Shown here piece after piece: positions 1 to 8,786 of a stretch of DNA of 64,000 nucleotides (position 1 is the first letter of the stretch; each line of letters opens with the position of its first letter). A program made the position numbers and the translations under genes. The stretch is taken from NCBI RefSeq assembly GCF_003813965.1, contig NZ_CP033896.1:1550001-1614000 (forward strand), written 5' to 3'. The notes beneath the pieces were generated by a model. That model did no database searches. It was not told where the DNA came from and was given only the letters and a program-made list of their open reading frames with translations. This DNA is from Corynebacterium choanae. GTDB taxonomy: Bacteria; Actinomycetota; Actinomycetes; Mycobacteriales; Mycobacteriaceae.

Positions 1-528
1 ACATTTATCAGGAAGCGTTGCGGCGCACCGCCGGGCGGAGTGAACTGACCGGATCAAACCGTGTCGGATAAGTTTTTTTCCTCACTGATCGGTGAAACAG
101 TTTCCGTTCCCCCGGCTCGCCCGCTAATCTAAACACGACAACTGTCACACGGTTCCGTCACAGCGAGGAATTTCTGGCCTGCAGCACCTGCAGCATCGGT
201 GACACCTACAACGATGATCATCGTTGCCGCTTAGCTTTGCTGCTTTTGCTTTCTTCGCACTGATGATAACCGTGTTTATCCTTCCCTGTGTTGTTGCTCT
301 ACGCCGCTGGCACAGAATTTGCGGGCGGTCTTTTGTGTGCAAACCGCTGCCTAGTGTCAGCACCAATGAGACGAGTTTATTTCCTGGAAATTTACTCTTT
401 TTGCGGCGAAATAGTTGCCTGTGGTTTGTGCACTAGGCTGCGTAAACTCTTTTCACCGCAGGTGCCCTGCCAACCGGTATCACATCAATGATCGGAATAG
501 GGTTTTCCCTGGCTGTATTGCAACACCA
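1..528. other. Intergenic / left edge, no clear gene
   Basis: I see no convincing complete gene here. One plus-strand frame is open from base 3 to a TAA at 69-71 and has coding-like third positions. It could be the last ~22 codons of a gene cut by the window edge, but that is too short to identify. In corynebacteria tkt and tal normally precede zwf, so a tail of that cluster is possible but unproven. The other short open frames have erratic composition and no ribosome site. The promoter of the exported protein at 529 should lie in the right half. Confidence 0.4.
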
Positions 529-963
529 ATGAATTTAAGAAAGCGAGTCGCTTCGATTATGCGCGCTTCTATGAAAGCTCTTGCAGCTGCTACCGCAGTT
601 GCCTGCTCCCTGTCCTTTGTTGCTCCTGCTTCGGCTCAGCCACCAGCACCGGCACCTGCACCAGCTCCTGCTCCACTGCCAGGACCTGCATTTGTGTGGG
701 GTTCTTCCACCAATGCTATTCTGCCGACGCTGCTGGCTATTGCGGCTGGTATCGGTATCGCTACACTGCTGCTGGGTGGCGCTGACTCTTCTGACAATGG
801 ATCTTCCACCAAGAGCAACTCTTCAAGCGATAGGATCACTGGTTCTTCCGGCAAGGATTACAACGATCTGTCGTCCTTCGACTTCAACGTTTCTGCAACC
901 AAGGATGAAAACGGCACCAAGGTTGTTGTTAACGACAACGCGCAAAAGGATGGCGGCAAGTAG
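529..963 (+). CDS. Small exported Pro/Ala- and Ser-rich protein, unknown function
   Basis: This 144-residue protein is not recognised. The N-terminus is basic and is followed by a hydrophobic run ending in ASA-QP, a good signal peptidase I site near residue 36. A Pro-Ala repeat (alternating P and A, about residues 38-50) follows. Next comes a hydrophobic stretch of ~20 residues (about 63-83) that could span or pack into the membrane, then a Ser/Asn/Asp-rich hydrophilic tail with several Lys. The layout suggests a cell-envelope protein. The ATG at 529 was chosen to include the basic n-region; ATGs at 559 and 571 are in frame and would also leave a working signal peptide. It stands alone upstream of zwf, where corynebacteria usually have tal. 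A perfect stem-loop lies 120 bases downstream. Confidence 0.7.
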   Translation: MNLRKRVASIMRASMKALAAATAVACSLSFVAPASAQPPAPAPAPAPAPLPGPAFVWGSSTNAILPTLLAIAAGIGIATLLLGGADSSDNGSSTKSNSSSDRITGSSGKDYNDLSSFDFNVSATKDENGTKVVVNDNAQKDGGK

Positions 964-1631
964 TTCCAGGTACGGGAATCCGCGTTACGGCTTGTGCCGA
1001 AAAACTGCCCCTTCTGGGCTGCTGGTGCAACCCCTCCCCGAGGCTTGTGCACCCTGCACCTGACAAATCTATCCCAGTGATATTCGTGGCTGCACAGTGT
1101 GAGCTGTGCAGCCACATCGCTGTTTACTGTCGAATTTTCCACGGTACGAAAAAACTGGGATTCCCCGCTTTCCAATCTTGCCTTGGGGAGTCAAGACGGC
1201 ATATGCAATGCCACCATGTTGCCGTGAATCGCATCCAATGGTCACTGCCAGTGGTGGCAGCCGTGCTATAGTGATCAATTCTTCACCGGCGGATCCGTAA
1301 CTGCACTTAGCCTGCAGTGATGCCCAAAGTATTACCTTTTCCTGATAGAATTACGCAGTTACCTGCTTCTGCTTCGCAAGGGTAGAACACTCACGCACTG
1401 CGATACGGTCAATTGCCTTTGACCACGATTGGTTTTTCAATACCGGTGTAGGTTGCCTGTGATGCTGGTCTAGATTGCTGCCGCGCATCCCCGAACATCA
1501 CCGTCGTGCGGATTGTGTTGTCCCTTTTCCTGCTTCTTGAAGGTGCTGTGCATTCGCCGCATTGCTGCCAGTTCTACCACTGTTTTTAGGCGGGTTTGTT
1601 TCCCGCATAGTTATCAATTCTGGAGTTGTTT
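964..1631. other. Long intergenic region before zwf
   Basis: No credible gene is seen in this 668-base gap. It carries the perfect stem-loop at 1086-1115 and a smaller inverted repeat near 1245-1262. The zwf promoter should lie in the right half. The open frames on both strands are short and lack ribosome sites. Confidence 0.5.
1086..1115 (+). terminator. Perfect 12-bp stem-loop, likely terminator of the exported-protein gene
   Basis: Arms 1086-1097 and 1104-1115 are perfectly complementary, with a 6-base loop. It lies 120 bases after the stop at 963. A clean U-tract is missing, as is common in high-GC Gram-positives, so termination is inferred rather than certain. Confidence 0.5.
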
Positions 1632-3188
1632 GTGAGTCCCTCGAAATCCGGTTCGTCACCTCAAGCCGGCTGGCGTAACCCGCTGCGCGATAGTCGTGAT
1701 AAGCGACTACCAAGGATTGCAGGTCCTTCCGGACTGGTGATTTTCGGCGTTACCGGTGATCTGGCTCGAAAAAAGCTGTTGCCGGCGATGTATGATCTTG
1801 CCAATCGCGGGCTGCTGCCCCCAGGGTTTAGCTGTATCGGGTTTGGTCGCCGTGACTGGAGTCATGAAGAGTTCACTGACTATGTACGTCGCGCAGTGGA
1901 AGAGGGCGCCCGTACAGAATTCAACGCCACAGTGTGGGAACGGCTGGCCGAAGGTTTTATTTTTGTCACCGGCTCATTTGACGACGACAAAGCGTTTGAC
2001 ACGCTTGCGGAGACGATGTCGCGCTGCGATCAGGATCGTGGCACCGCCGGCAACTGGGCGTTTTATCTTTCCATTCCGCCGGATAGTTTCTCTGCGGTGT
2101 GCCACCAGTTGCAGCGTGCCCAACTTGCTGAAGCACCAGAGGGTGCTTGGCGACGGGTGATTATTGAAAAACCTTTTGGCCACGATCTCGAGTCGGCGAA
2201 AGCGTTGAACGCGACCGTGAACGCCGTCTTTGATGAAGATTCGGTGTTCCGTATCGATCATTATCTGGGCAAAGAAACGGTGCAGAATATTTTGGCGCTG
2301 CGCTTTGCCAATCAGCTGTTTGATCCATTGTGGAATGCCCACTATGTGGATCATGTGCAGATCACCATGGCCGAGGACATGGGCTTGGGTGGTCGGGCTG
2401 GCTACTATGACGGTATTGGTGCAGCGCGCGATGTGATTCAAAACCATCTGCTGCAACTGCTTGCTCTGGTGGCCATGGAGGAACCGATTTCACTCACCCC
2501 CACTGAGTTGCAGACCGAAAAAATCAAGGTGCTGCGCGCTACTACCCCGGTGGCGCCATTGGCGAAAACCACCGCCCGTGGCCAATACACCGCAGGATGG
2601 CAAGGCTCTGTGCCGGTGGTGGGACTCACCGAGGAAGAGGGTTTTGATCCTGCCTCGAAAACGGAAACCTTTGCAGCCTGCACGTTGAGTGTGAATACTC
2701 GCCGATGGGCAGGGGTTCCGTTCTATCTTCGCACCGGTAAACGGTTAGGGCGGCGTGTCACCGAAATTGCGATCGTGTTTAAACGAGCACTCCACGAGCC
2801 GTTTGCGGACACCATGACCGGCGCGTTAGGCAATAATGCGGTGGTGATTCGGGTGCAACCCGATGAGGGGGTGTTGATGCGTTTCGGTTCGAAGATCCCG
2901 GGTTCTGCTATGGAAGTTCGCGACGTCAATATGGACTTCTCGTATTCCGAGGCGTTTACCGAACAGTCCCCGGAAGCCTATGAACGGCTCATTCTTGATG
3001 CCCTGCTCGACGAATCCTCTCTTTTCCCCACCAATGAGGAAGTGGAACTGTCGTGGCAGATCCTCGACCCGATTTTGCACTATTGGGCTGAACATGGGGC
3101 ACCCGAACAATATAAGGCCGGAACATGGGGGCCGAAATCTGCTGATCGGATGCTTGCCCGTGACGGCCGCGCCTGGCGTCGACCATAG
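1632..3188 (+). CDS. zwf: Glucose-6-phosphate 1-dehydrogenase
   Basis: The enzyme oxidises glucose-6-phosphate to 6-phosphogluconolactone with NADP+, the first step of the oxidative pentose phosphate pathway, in the cytoplasm. The product has 518 residues. The dinucleotide-binding loop GVTGDLARKK is at about residues 39-48, and the substrate and active-site motif RIDHYLGKE is near 210-220. The family's C-terminal domain is complete and ends in TWRRP-like sequence (AWRRP). I chose GTG 1632 because GGAG at 1622-1625 is well spaced for it; an upstream TTG at 1626 is in frame. opcA and pgl follow on the same strand, as in corynebacteria, where OpcA is needed for full Zwf activity. Confidence 0.96.
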   Translation: MSPSKSGSSPQAGWRNPLRDSRDKRLPRIAGPSGLVIFGVTGDLARKKLLPAMYDLANRGLLPPGFSCIGFGRRDWSHEEFTDYVRRAVEEGARTEFNATVWERLAEGFIFVTGSFDDDKAFDTLAETMSRCDQDRGTAGNWAFYLSIPPDSFSAVCHQLQRAQLAEAPEGAWRRVIIEKPFGHDLESAKALNATVNAVFDEDSVFRIDHYLGKETVQNILALRFANQLFDPLWNAHYVDHVQITMAEDMGLGGRAGYYDGIGAARDVIQNHLLQLLALVAMEEPISLTPTELQTEKIKVLRATTPVAPLAKTTARGQYTAGWQGSVPVVGLTEEEGFDPASKTETFAACTLSVNTRRWAGVPFYLRTGKRLGRRVTEIAIVFKRALHEPFADTMTGALGNNAVVIRVQPDEGVLMRFGSKIPGSAMEVRDVNMDFSYSEAFTEQSPEAYERLILDALLDESSLFPTNEEVELSWQILDPILHYWAEHGAPEQYKAGTWGPKSADRMLARDGRAWRRP

Positions 3189-3348
3189 TGTGGCAGGAAT
3201 CCGCAGCGTTGCTACGGCTTTGCGTCGGCGACCTGCAGCGCATCCAACAACAGGCCCGACGATGTACAGCTGCAGTCACAGATAACGCCACCATGGTTTT
3301 ATTGTTCGCCCCGTCCCGGTATCCGGTTTTTTCTGAAAGAAGAGCTCG

Positions 3349-4323
3349 ATGATTTTCTCGCTTGCTAACACCACCACCCAAGAGGTTGCGAAACGGTTGG
3401 TGACCATTCGTGAGGAGCACGGCCAGATCGCGGTCGGTCGCGTGTTGACACTGATTGTGGTCGCTCATGCCGGTGACGATACGACGGCGATTGTTGAAGC
3501 GGTTACGGAAGCATCCCGAGAGCATCCATCGCGGGTGATTTTGTTACTGCCCGATGATGAAATGGATGCCGAGCCGACCCTTGATGCAGAGATCCGTATC
3601 GGCGGGCACGCTGGTGCTTCAGAGATTGTTGCGTTAACGATTCATGGCGCGGCGAGTGATCATCTCGCAGCGATCGTTACTCCACTACTGCTGCCGGACA
3701 CACCGATTGTGGCGTGGTGGCCAAACCGGGCGCCAGCAAATGTGGCACAGGATCCGATCGGACAGCTGGCGCAGCGGCGTATCACTGATTCGCTGCACGC
3801 CGATCAGGTGCATGCGTTGACGATGCGCGGGGAACATTACGCCCCAGGGGATTCAGATATTGCCTGGTCTGCTGCTACTGCGTGGCGTGGATTGGTGGCT
3901 TCCACCTTGGATGAACCGCCACATGAATCGATTACCGCGATTGAACTTACCGGTCCTGGCAATAATCCTTCCGTGTGTTTGTGTGCTGGTTGGCTCGCCG
4001 ATCGTATCCAAGCACCGGTCACCCGCATCGGCACCGATGAACCGATGGTGCCCACCAATGATGAAGGTGAAGAACTACTGCCCTACACTAAGCTGGTGTT
4101 TCATCGGGAATCTTCCACCATTACCATCCGGGTAGTAGGACCGCACACTGTTGAGGTTGCTAATACCGCAACGCAGCGAACCTCACTTGTGGCGTTAAGT
4201 CCGCGCACGTTAACGGATTGTATCGCCGAGGAACTGCGTCATCTTGCCCCGGATGATACCTATGCACATGCTTTGCGCGGACTGCACCGGGTGAATGTTG
4301 ACGAAAACCATCACGAACACTAA
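3349..4323 (+). CDS. opcA: Glucose-6-phosphate dehydrogenase assembly protein OpcA
   Basis: This 324-residue protein matches the OpcA family throughout. It starts with a MIFSLANTTTQEVAKRL-type N-terminus, has the central PDTPIVAWWPNRAP segment (about residues 120-132) and ends in a helical Arg/Leu-rich tail. OpcA helps assemble or activate glucose-6-phosphate dehydrogenase in cyanobacteria and actinobacteria. The ATG is preceded by a purine-rich site (GAAAGAAGAG). A 160-base gap separates it from zwf. The family is known; the direct contact with this Zwf is inferred from neighbourhood. Confidence 0.93.
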   Translation: MIFSLANTTTQEVAKRLVTIREEHGQIAVGRVLTLIVVAHAGDDTTAIVEAVTEASREHPSRVILLLPDDEMDAEPTLDAEIRIGGHAGASEIVALTIHGAASDHLAAIVTPLLLPDTPIVAWWPNRAPANVAQDPIGQLAQRRITDSLHADQVHALTMRGEHYAPGDSDIAWSAATAWRGLVASTLDEPPHESITAIELTGPGNNPSVCLCAGWLADRIQAPVTRIGTDEPMVPTNDEGEELLPYTKLVFHRESSTITIRVVGPHTVEVANTATQRTSLVALSPRTLTDCIAEELRHLAPDDTYAHALRGLHRVNVDENHHEH

Positions 4324-4507
4324 GTCCTGTCAGGCTTGACCATGCACTTCCGGCAGCGTTGCATCTTGGATGGTTCCCGTGTCGACGTGGTCACATTAAC
4401 GTTATACGACTTCTTGCAGCACTTCTGCGCGGCTTTGCCTTCCGTGTAGTACCGCAGTTGATTGCTTTCTTTTTCCCACCAGCCCGTATCTGTTTCCCTG
4501 GAGCATC

Positions 4508-5254
4508 ATGGTTACTGTCCTTGAATTTCCTACCCGTGACGAACTTACGCAACAAGCTGCGCGTGATCTTGTTTCCGCGATTGTCACTGCACAGCACAGT
4601 GGCGGTATCGGTGGCGATCATATTGCCCGCATTGTGCTAACCGGTGGCACTGCCGGTATTGCCACCTTGGCGGCGGTGCGGGAACTGCTTGACGGCTCAG
4701 ATAGCGACACTATCGACCGGGAGCGGGTGTTTTGCTACTTCGGCGATGAGCGGTTTGTGCCCCACGATGATCCGGAATCAAACTATGCACAGGCAAAAGC
4801 AGCTTTACTTGATCACTGTGGCTTGAATCCTGCGCATATCTACCCTGTGCCGACTAGCGGTATCACCCCCGCAGCGTCTGCCGCACAATATGCGGCAACG
4901 CTAGCGCGCACTGCCCCACACGGCTTCGATGTGCATTTGCTTGGTATGGGCGGTGAAGGGCATATCAACTCGCTGTTCCCGCATACTCAGGCCACCGCAA
5001 CCACCGATGTGCTGGTTACTGCAGAACTCAATTCACCGAAACCCCCGGCGCAGCGGGTCACGTTAACGTTCCCGGCTATTGCTAGCGCTAATGAGGTGTG
5101 GCTCCTTGTTTCCGGCAACGACAAAGCAGAAGCAGTTGGTCGACTGCTCGCGGGGGAAGATGCTGCTGCGCTGCCAGTTGCCGGTGCCCGTGGCCGGGTG
5201 GCAACGAAATTATATGTTGACGCCGCCGCAGCGACAGCGATTAAGCACGCCTAA
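4508..5254 (+). CDS. pgl: 6-phosphogluconolactonase
   Basis: The product has 248 residues and belongs to the DevB/Pgl family in the glucosamine-6-phosphate isomerase fold. It hydrolyses 6-phosphogluconolactone to 6-phosphogluconate. Family features are visible: LTGGTAG near residue 40, the FGDERFVPHDDPESNY motif near 79-94, and the LLGMGGEGHINSLFPH segment near 147-162. It is the third gene of the zwf-opcA-pgl set. A 184-base gap separates it from opcA, and the ATG is preceded by a CTGGAG site. A long hairpin at 5441-5479 follows the gene. Confidence 0.95.
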   Translation: MVTVLEFPTRDELTQQAARDLVSAIVTAQHSGGIGGDHIARIVLTGGTAGIATLAAVRELLDGSDSDTIDRERVFCYFGDERFVPHDDPESNYAQAKAALLDHCGLNPAHIYPVPTSGITPAASAAQYAATLARTAPHGFDVHLLGMGGEGHINSLFPHTQATATTDVLVTAELNSPKPPAQRVTLTFPAIASANEVWLLVSGNDKAEAVGRLLAGEDAAALPVAGARGRVATKLYVDAAAATAIKHA

Positions 5255-5643
5255 CACCGTGAACCTGTGCTGGTTGCGTGGACAGATGTCGAACAATGTG
5301 CAAACGCCGCGATCGACGATTGCTAGAGCATTGAGCGCCTTCGTTAGCTGTGCAATCGTCTGGTGATGAACACCCGTCACGGCGATGTTGACTGAAGTCT
5401 TCCTAAAGCAACGAGCGAGCAAATCGATTGCGATAGCAACAGCGGCAGGTGCTGTCACCCTAGTGACACACTTGCCGCTGCCCCTTCGTAACCGAACCAG
5501 TGGCCGCTGCTGACCAACGCCGGTGGCGCAGCAGCATAGCTGTGTCGATTCAGGGTGAGCCGTATGCCACACCGGCCAGCCATCAAGCAATAATCGCCGG
5601 TTGCAGGCACACAGCCTGCATCACTGTCACTGCACTGTACTTA
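5255..5643. other. Convergent intergenic region
   Basis: No gene is seen. The region lies between the 3' ends of pgl (+) and the PspC gene (-) and contains the large hairpin at 5441-5479. Confidence 0.5.
5441..5479. terminator. Long hairpin between convergent genes
   Basis: The outer arms 5441-5451 and 5469-5479 pair with one G-T wobble. The inner arms 5453-5458 and 5463-5468 are perfect, with a 4-base loop and one bulged base. The position between convergent ends suggests a bidirectional terminator. No U-tract is seen on either side. Confidence 0.55.
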
Positions 5644-5838
5644 TTATCGCTGCGGAATAATGACGTACATGACGAGATAGATCAGCACCTGCGGTCCGGG
5701 TAACAACATCGACAACACAAAGAGCAGTCGCACGATAGTCGGGTCGATGCCAAACGATTCACCCAAGCCGCCGCACACCCCGCCGATCATGCTGTTGGTG
5801 GAGCTGCGGTGCAGGGGCTGTTTCATGAGATCAGACAT
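5644..5838 (-). CDS. Small PspC-domain membrane protein
   Basis: This 64-residue protein has a short N-terminus, then the PspC signature MIGGVCGGLGESFGIDPT (about residues 17-34). One hydrophobic segment follows (VRLLFVLSMLLPGPQVLIYLVMYVIIP) and runs almost to the C-terminus. PspC-type proteins are linked to membrane-stress responses, but a stand-alone copy of this size has no defined role. The ATG at 5838 follows an AAAGG site; a longer frame upstream adds residues unlike the family. It is the downstream-most gene of the minus-strand block that includes the SbcC/D-like pair. Confidence 0.8.
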   Translation of the reverse strand: MSDLMKQPLHRSSTNSMIGGVCGGLGESFGIDPTIVRLLFVLSMLLPGPQVLIYLVMYVIIPQR

Positions 5839-5931
5839 GGGTACGCCTTTCTGTGAGAAACGTAGGCTTGGAAACAATAAGATCCACACCTACGTGTCAA
5901 GATAACGTCGCCTGCGAATGAAAAGTTCCCG

Positions 5932-8715
5932 CTACCCGCCGAGGGTGAGCGCCGAGAATTGTAATTGCACAGCATCAGGTACCGCATCAAAACGACTCGG
6001 ATCACAGGTGAAGATCAACACCTGCGAATCTTTCCCGACTTCTGCGAGCACCTGATTCATGCGGCGAATTCGCCTCCGGTCGGAATTGCCCAATGGGTCG
6101 TCGATAATCAGCGGCATAGCACTCGCATCGGAGGCAACCATCGACGCCATAGCGCAGCGGTTAATTAGTGCCAGCTGCTCCCGTGCACCATCAGAAAGGT
6201 ATTCGACCTCAACATGTCCTTCGTCACCGAGTCTGCGGGAACGAATTTGCAACGACTCTTCGTCAATAATGACTTCCGATGTTTCACCGAAGACGTTTTT
6301 CGCCAGGTTGTTGACCGCTTCCGAATAGGGTTTGCTGTAGCGTTGCTGCACAAGCGATAAGTGAGACGTTAATGTGTCCACCAACAGTTTGGCCGCAGCA
6401 GCAGACCGCTCCAAGCGTGCCAGATCAAGCCTGCGCGAATCCAACTGTTGCTGAAGATCGTCATATTCGGCGGCGACTGCATCAAGCGTCGACAACCTCC
6501 CCTCTGCTTTGTTGCGGAGGGATTGAGCAGCTTCAATACGCTGTTCAATATTGTGCAATTCGGTGGTGACAGCCGCCTTATCACCTTTGATTGACTCAAT
6601 TTCTTTCGCCAATGGTTCATTCTCTAGCACTGCTAAGGATGCCTTCGCCGCCTCGAATTTCGCTTGGGCTTCGGTAAGTGCTGCCTCCAGCTGGATTTTG
6701 TCCCCCAGCGCGGCCAAGTGCATAGCGGTGCGTTCCACATCGCGTTCCAACCCTTGTTTTTGCCCAATTGCCTGATCCCAGGCTTTTTCTGCGCTGCGAG
6801 CAGTCGATGCCTGTTCAACTTCCGCCTCGGCCGCTTCCAGCTCAGCTACGAGACGGCTGCTGTGTTGCTCAGTAGTATCGAGAACTGTCTGCAACAAGTT
6901 CTCAACGTCGGCTAGCTGCTCCCGGAATGACTCCGGAAAGTCGCGAGCAATCTTCTCCCACGACGAATCTGCAGCTGTGGCATCCACAATACGATCTAGC
7001 AGCTGCTCTACGGTGGCTGCATGCGGCTGATGTACCGGATCCCGCTCAATAATGGTGCGCACTGCACCGGGTGAAACCCGCAGATCGGCAATTGCCTGCA
7101 ACAGCCGTTCACAACGCACCCGCGGCTGATCACCGCCATCTTCCGACTGCGCGAATCGACGCGTCGATTCCACTTTGCTGAGTTCTTGCGCCGCCTTCAT
7201 CCGCTCAATGCCCAGCGCCTGCAACTCGGCAAAGGTTTCCACACCAGCACTGGCAAATACTGCTGCAAGTTCCTCTTCGATCCGCTGTTTCTCAGCCCGT
7301 CGATCACCACTGTCTCGGGGTGTGATGGTCGCGGTGACCTCGCCTATCTGCACAGTCGTCGGATCAAGTACTTCGATCGTCTTGGCATCTTCGCCGGCAG
7401 AAAGCTCAAGCGGTGCGCCATCAACGAGCACAGTAGTAGGTGTAGCCGCCTGCAACTGTAACTCTGGTGAGGCGGCAGCAATCGCTTCGCTGAGAGTTTG
7501 TTGGCGCTGCCACAAATTTTTCGCATCGTCGTACATGGTTTCAGTCACCGGATTGTCTTCGATGTCACGGCGCAGCGCCCGCTCCTGGGCAATGAGTTCT
7601 TCAATCTTGGCAGTGTCCTCGGCGGCTGCTGCAGCCTCACGCGTCCAAGTCACACTATTTTTAGCAGCCTGCAACACGGTGCGGTCGGCTTCAACGTTGG
7701 CGGTGGTGGTGCGAAGGTTCTTCTTTGCACGCGTCAACTGCTCGATGCGAGCTTGTTCTTCCTCTAACGCCTGTTGTTTTTGCACAAGCTCGGTTTCGAA
7801 ATCTGCAAGAGCTTGGACTGCATTTGCGGCTACCTTCTCTGCTTCTGTGTAAGCAGTAACGTTTTCTGCTGCTGTAGTGGTGCGATGTTTTTCCTCGACA
7901 ACATGCTGTTTGGCTTTCGTAATCTTGAGTTCCAGCTGTACAGCCTGTGCGGCTTGCTGCTCCAACTCAGCAAGCTCTGCTTTGGCGAGCTCCCGCTGAT
8001 CCTCTGCTGCAGCGATTTGCACTTGTGCATCTTCCACATTCTCTGCGGCGAGCTGCCACTGTTGTTTCTTGTCGGCGAGTGCAGAAAGCTTCTGTTCATC
8101 CTCTTCGATGGCGTCCCGCAGCGATTTGAAAACTCTTCGCTCTTGCCCTTTTTCAGTGAAATACTCGCCTAATTCATCCTGTGCTTTCCGCAGCAGGGTG
8201 TCGTCAGTCGAGCTGTCTGCATCACCATCGGCACCGCCAAGAATCGTGGTGATCGATGCAATATCTTTCACTTTTACTTCCTGCTCCAGCTCCCCCTGGT
8301 GCACAAACAGTGCCTGCAACAGATCCCTGTCCATATGCTCGTCGAGCAGTTGCTGCAGTCGATTTTCTGCCTTGTCGTCCGTGAGTGTTTCTGGTGGATA
8401 TGACAGAATTTCCAGCTTGATATATTTTTTTCGAAGATACTGCTTCTCTACCCGGAAGCGCGTCTGGCCGACTGTTAACTCAGCGCTAATAAACGGATTG
8501 GCATCTGGATGGTGCCGCTGTTGCAGCGCTTTGATTTCTTTCTTACCGCTCGTGTGCGGCGTGCCATCGAGCAATAATTGCAGACCTCGTACGACGGTTG
8601 ATTTGCCGAGCTCATTATTTCCCGAAACAACTACCACGCCATGATCGGGAATGTCAGCAAGGACGAAATTGTCAATGCCTTTAACATTGCGGATCTCGAG
8701 TCGATGAATTTTCAT
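5932..8715 (-). CDS. SbcC/Rad50/YhaN-like coiled-coil ATPase
   Basis: The product is a 927-residue SMC-like ATPase. The Walker A loop GNNELGKST is at about residues 32-40. Long charged Glu/Ala/Gln-rich coiled-coil regions fill the middle. The ABC signature LSDGAREQL (about 840-848) and Walker B PLIIDDP (about 868-874) are at the C-terminus. I see no CxxC zinc hook at the apex: only single Cys residues occur, for example in RVRCERLL. That resembles YhaN-like proteins more than classical SbcC/Rad50. ATG 8715 has GGTGGG upstream. The Mre11-like gene lies immediately upstream with a 71-base gap, so a two-subunit DNA-end processing complex is likely. The substrate and biological role are not shown by the sequence. 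Confidence 0.85.
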   Translation of the reverse strand: MKIHRLEIRNVKGIDNFVLADIPDHGVVVVSGNNELGKSTVVRGLQLLLDGTPHTSGKKEIKALQQRHHPDANPFISAELTVGQTRFRVEKQYLRKKYIKLEILSYPPETLTDDKAENRLQQLLDEHMDRDLLQALFVHQGELEQEVKVKDIASITTILGGADGDADSSTDDTLLRKAQDELGEYFTEKGQERRVFKSLRDAIEEDEQKLSALADKKQQWQLAAENVEDAQVQIAAAEDQRELAKAELAELEQQAAQAVQLELKITKAKQHVVEEKHRTTTAAENVTAYTEAEKVAANAVQALADFETELVQKQQALEEEQARIEQLTRAKKNLRTTTANVEADRTVLQAAKNSVTWTREAAAAAEDTAKIEELIAQERALRRDIEDNPVTETMYDDAKNLWQRQQTLSEAIAAASPELQLQAATPTTVLVDGAPLELSAGEDAKTIEVLDPTTVQIGEVTATITPRDSGDRRAEKQRIEEELAAVFASAGVETFAELQALGIERMKAAQELSKVESTRRFAQSEDGGDQPRVRCERLLQAIADLRVSPGAVRTIIERDPVHQPHAATVEQLLDRIVDATAADSSWEKIARDFPESFREQLADVENLLQTVLDTTEQHSSRLVAELEAAEAEVEQASTARSAEKAWDQAIGQKQGLERDVERTAMHLAALGDKIQLEAALTEAQAKFEAAKASLAVLENEPLAKEIESIKGDKAAVTTELHNIEQRIEAAQSLRNKAEGRLSTLDAVAAEYDDLQQQLDSRRLDLARLERSAAAAKLLVDTLTSHLSLVQQRYSKPYSEAVNNLAKNVFGETSEVIIDEESLQIRSRRLGDEGHVEVEYLSDGAREQLALINRCAMASMVASDASAMPLIIDDPLGNSDRRRIRRMNQVLAEVGKDSQVLIFTCDPSRFDAVPDAVQLQFSALTLGG

Positions 8716-8786
8716 TGTGTTCCCACCTGTTGAAACGATGATGCTAAAACGATAACTATGCGACAGTGACAAGCTGGTTGAACAAG

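Noticed and set aside
7175..7852. 225-codon plus-strand open frame antisense to the SbcC-like gene
   Set aside because: Very Ser/Ala/Cys-rich, as expected from reading a coiled-coil gene backwards; no ribosome site, and the minus strand carries clear ATPase motifs.
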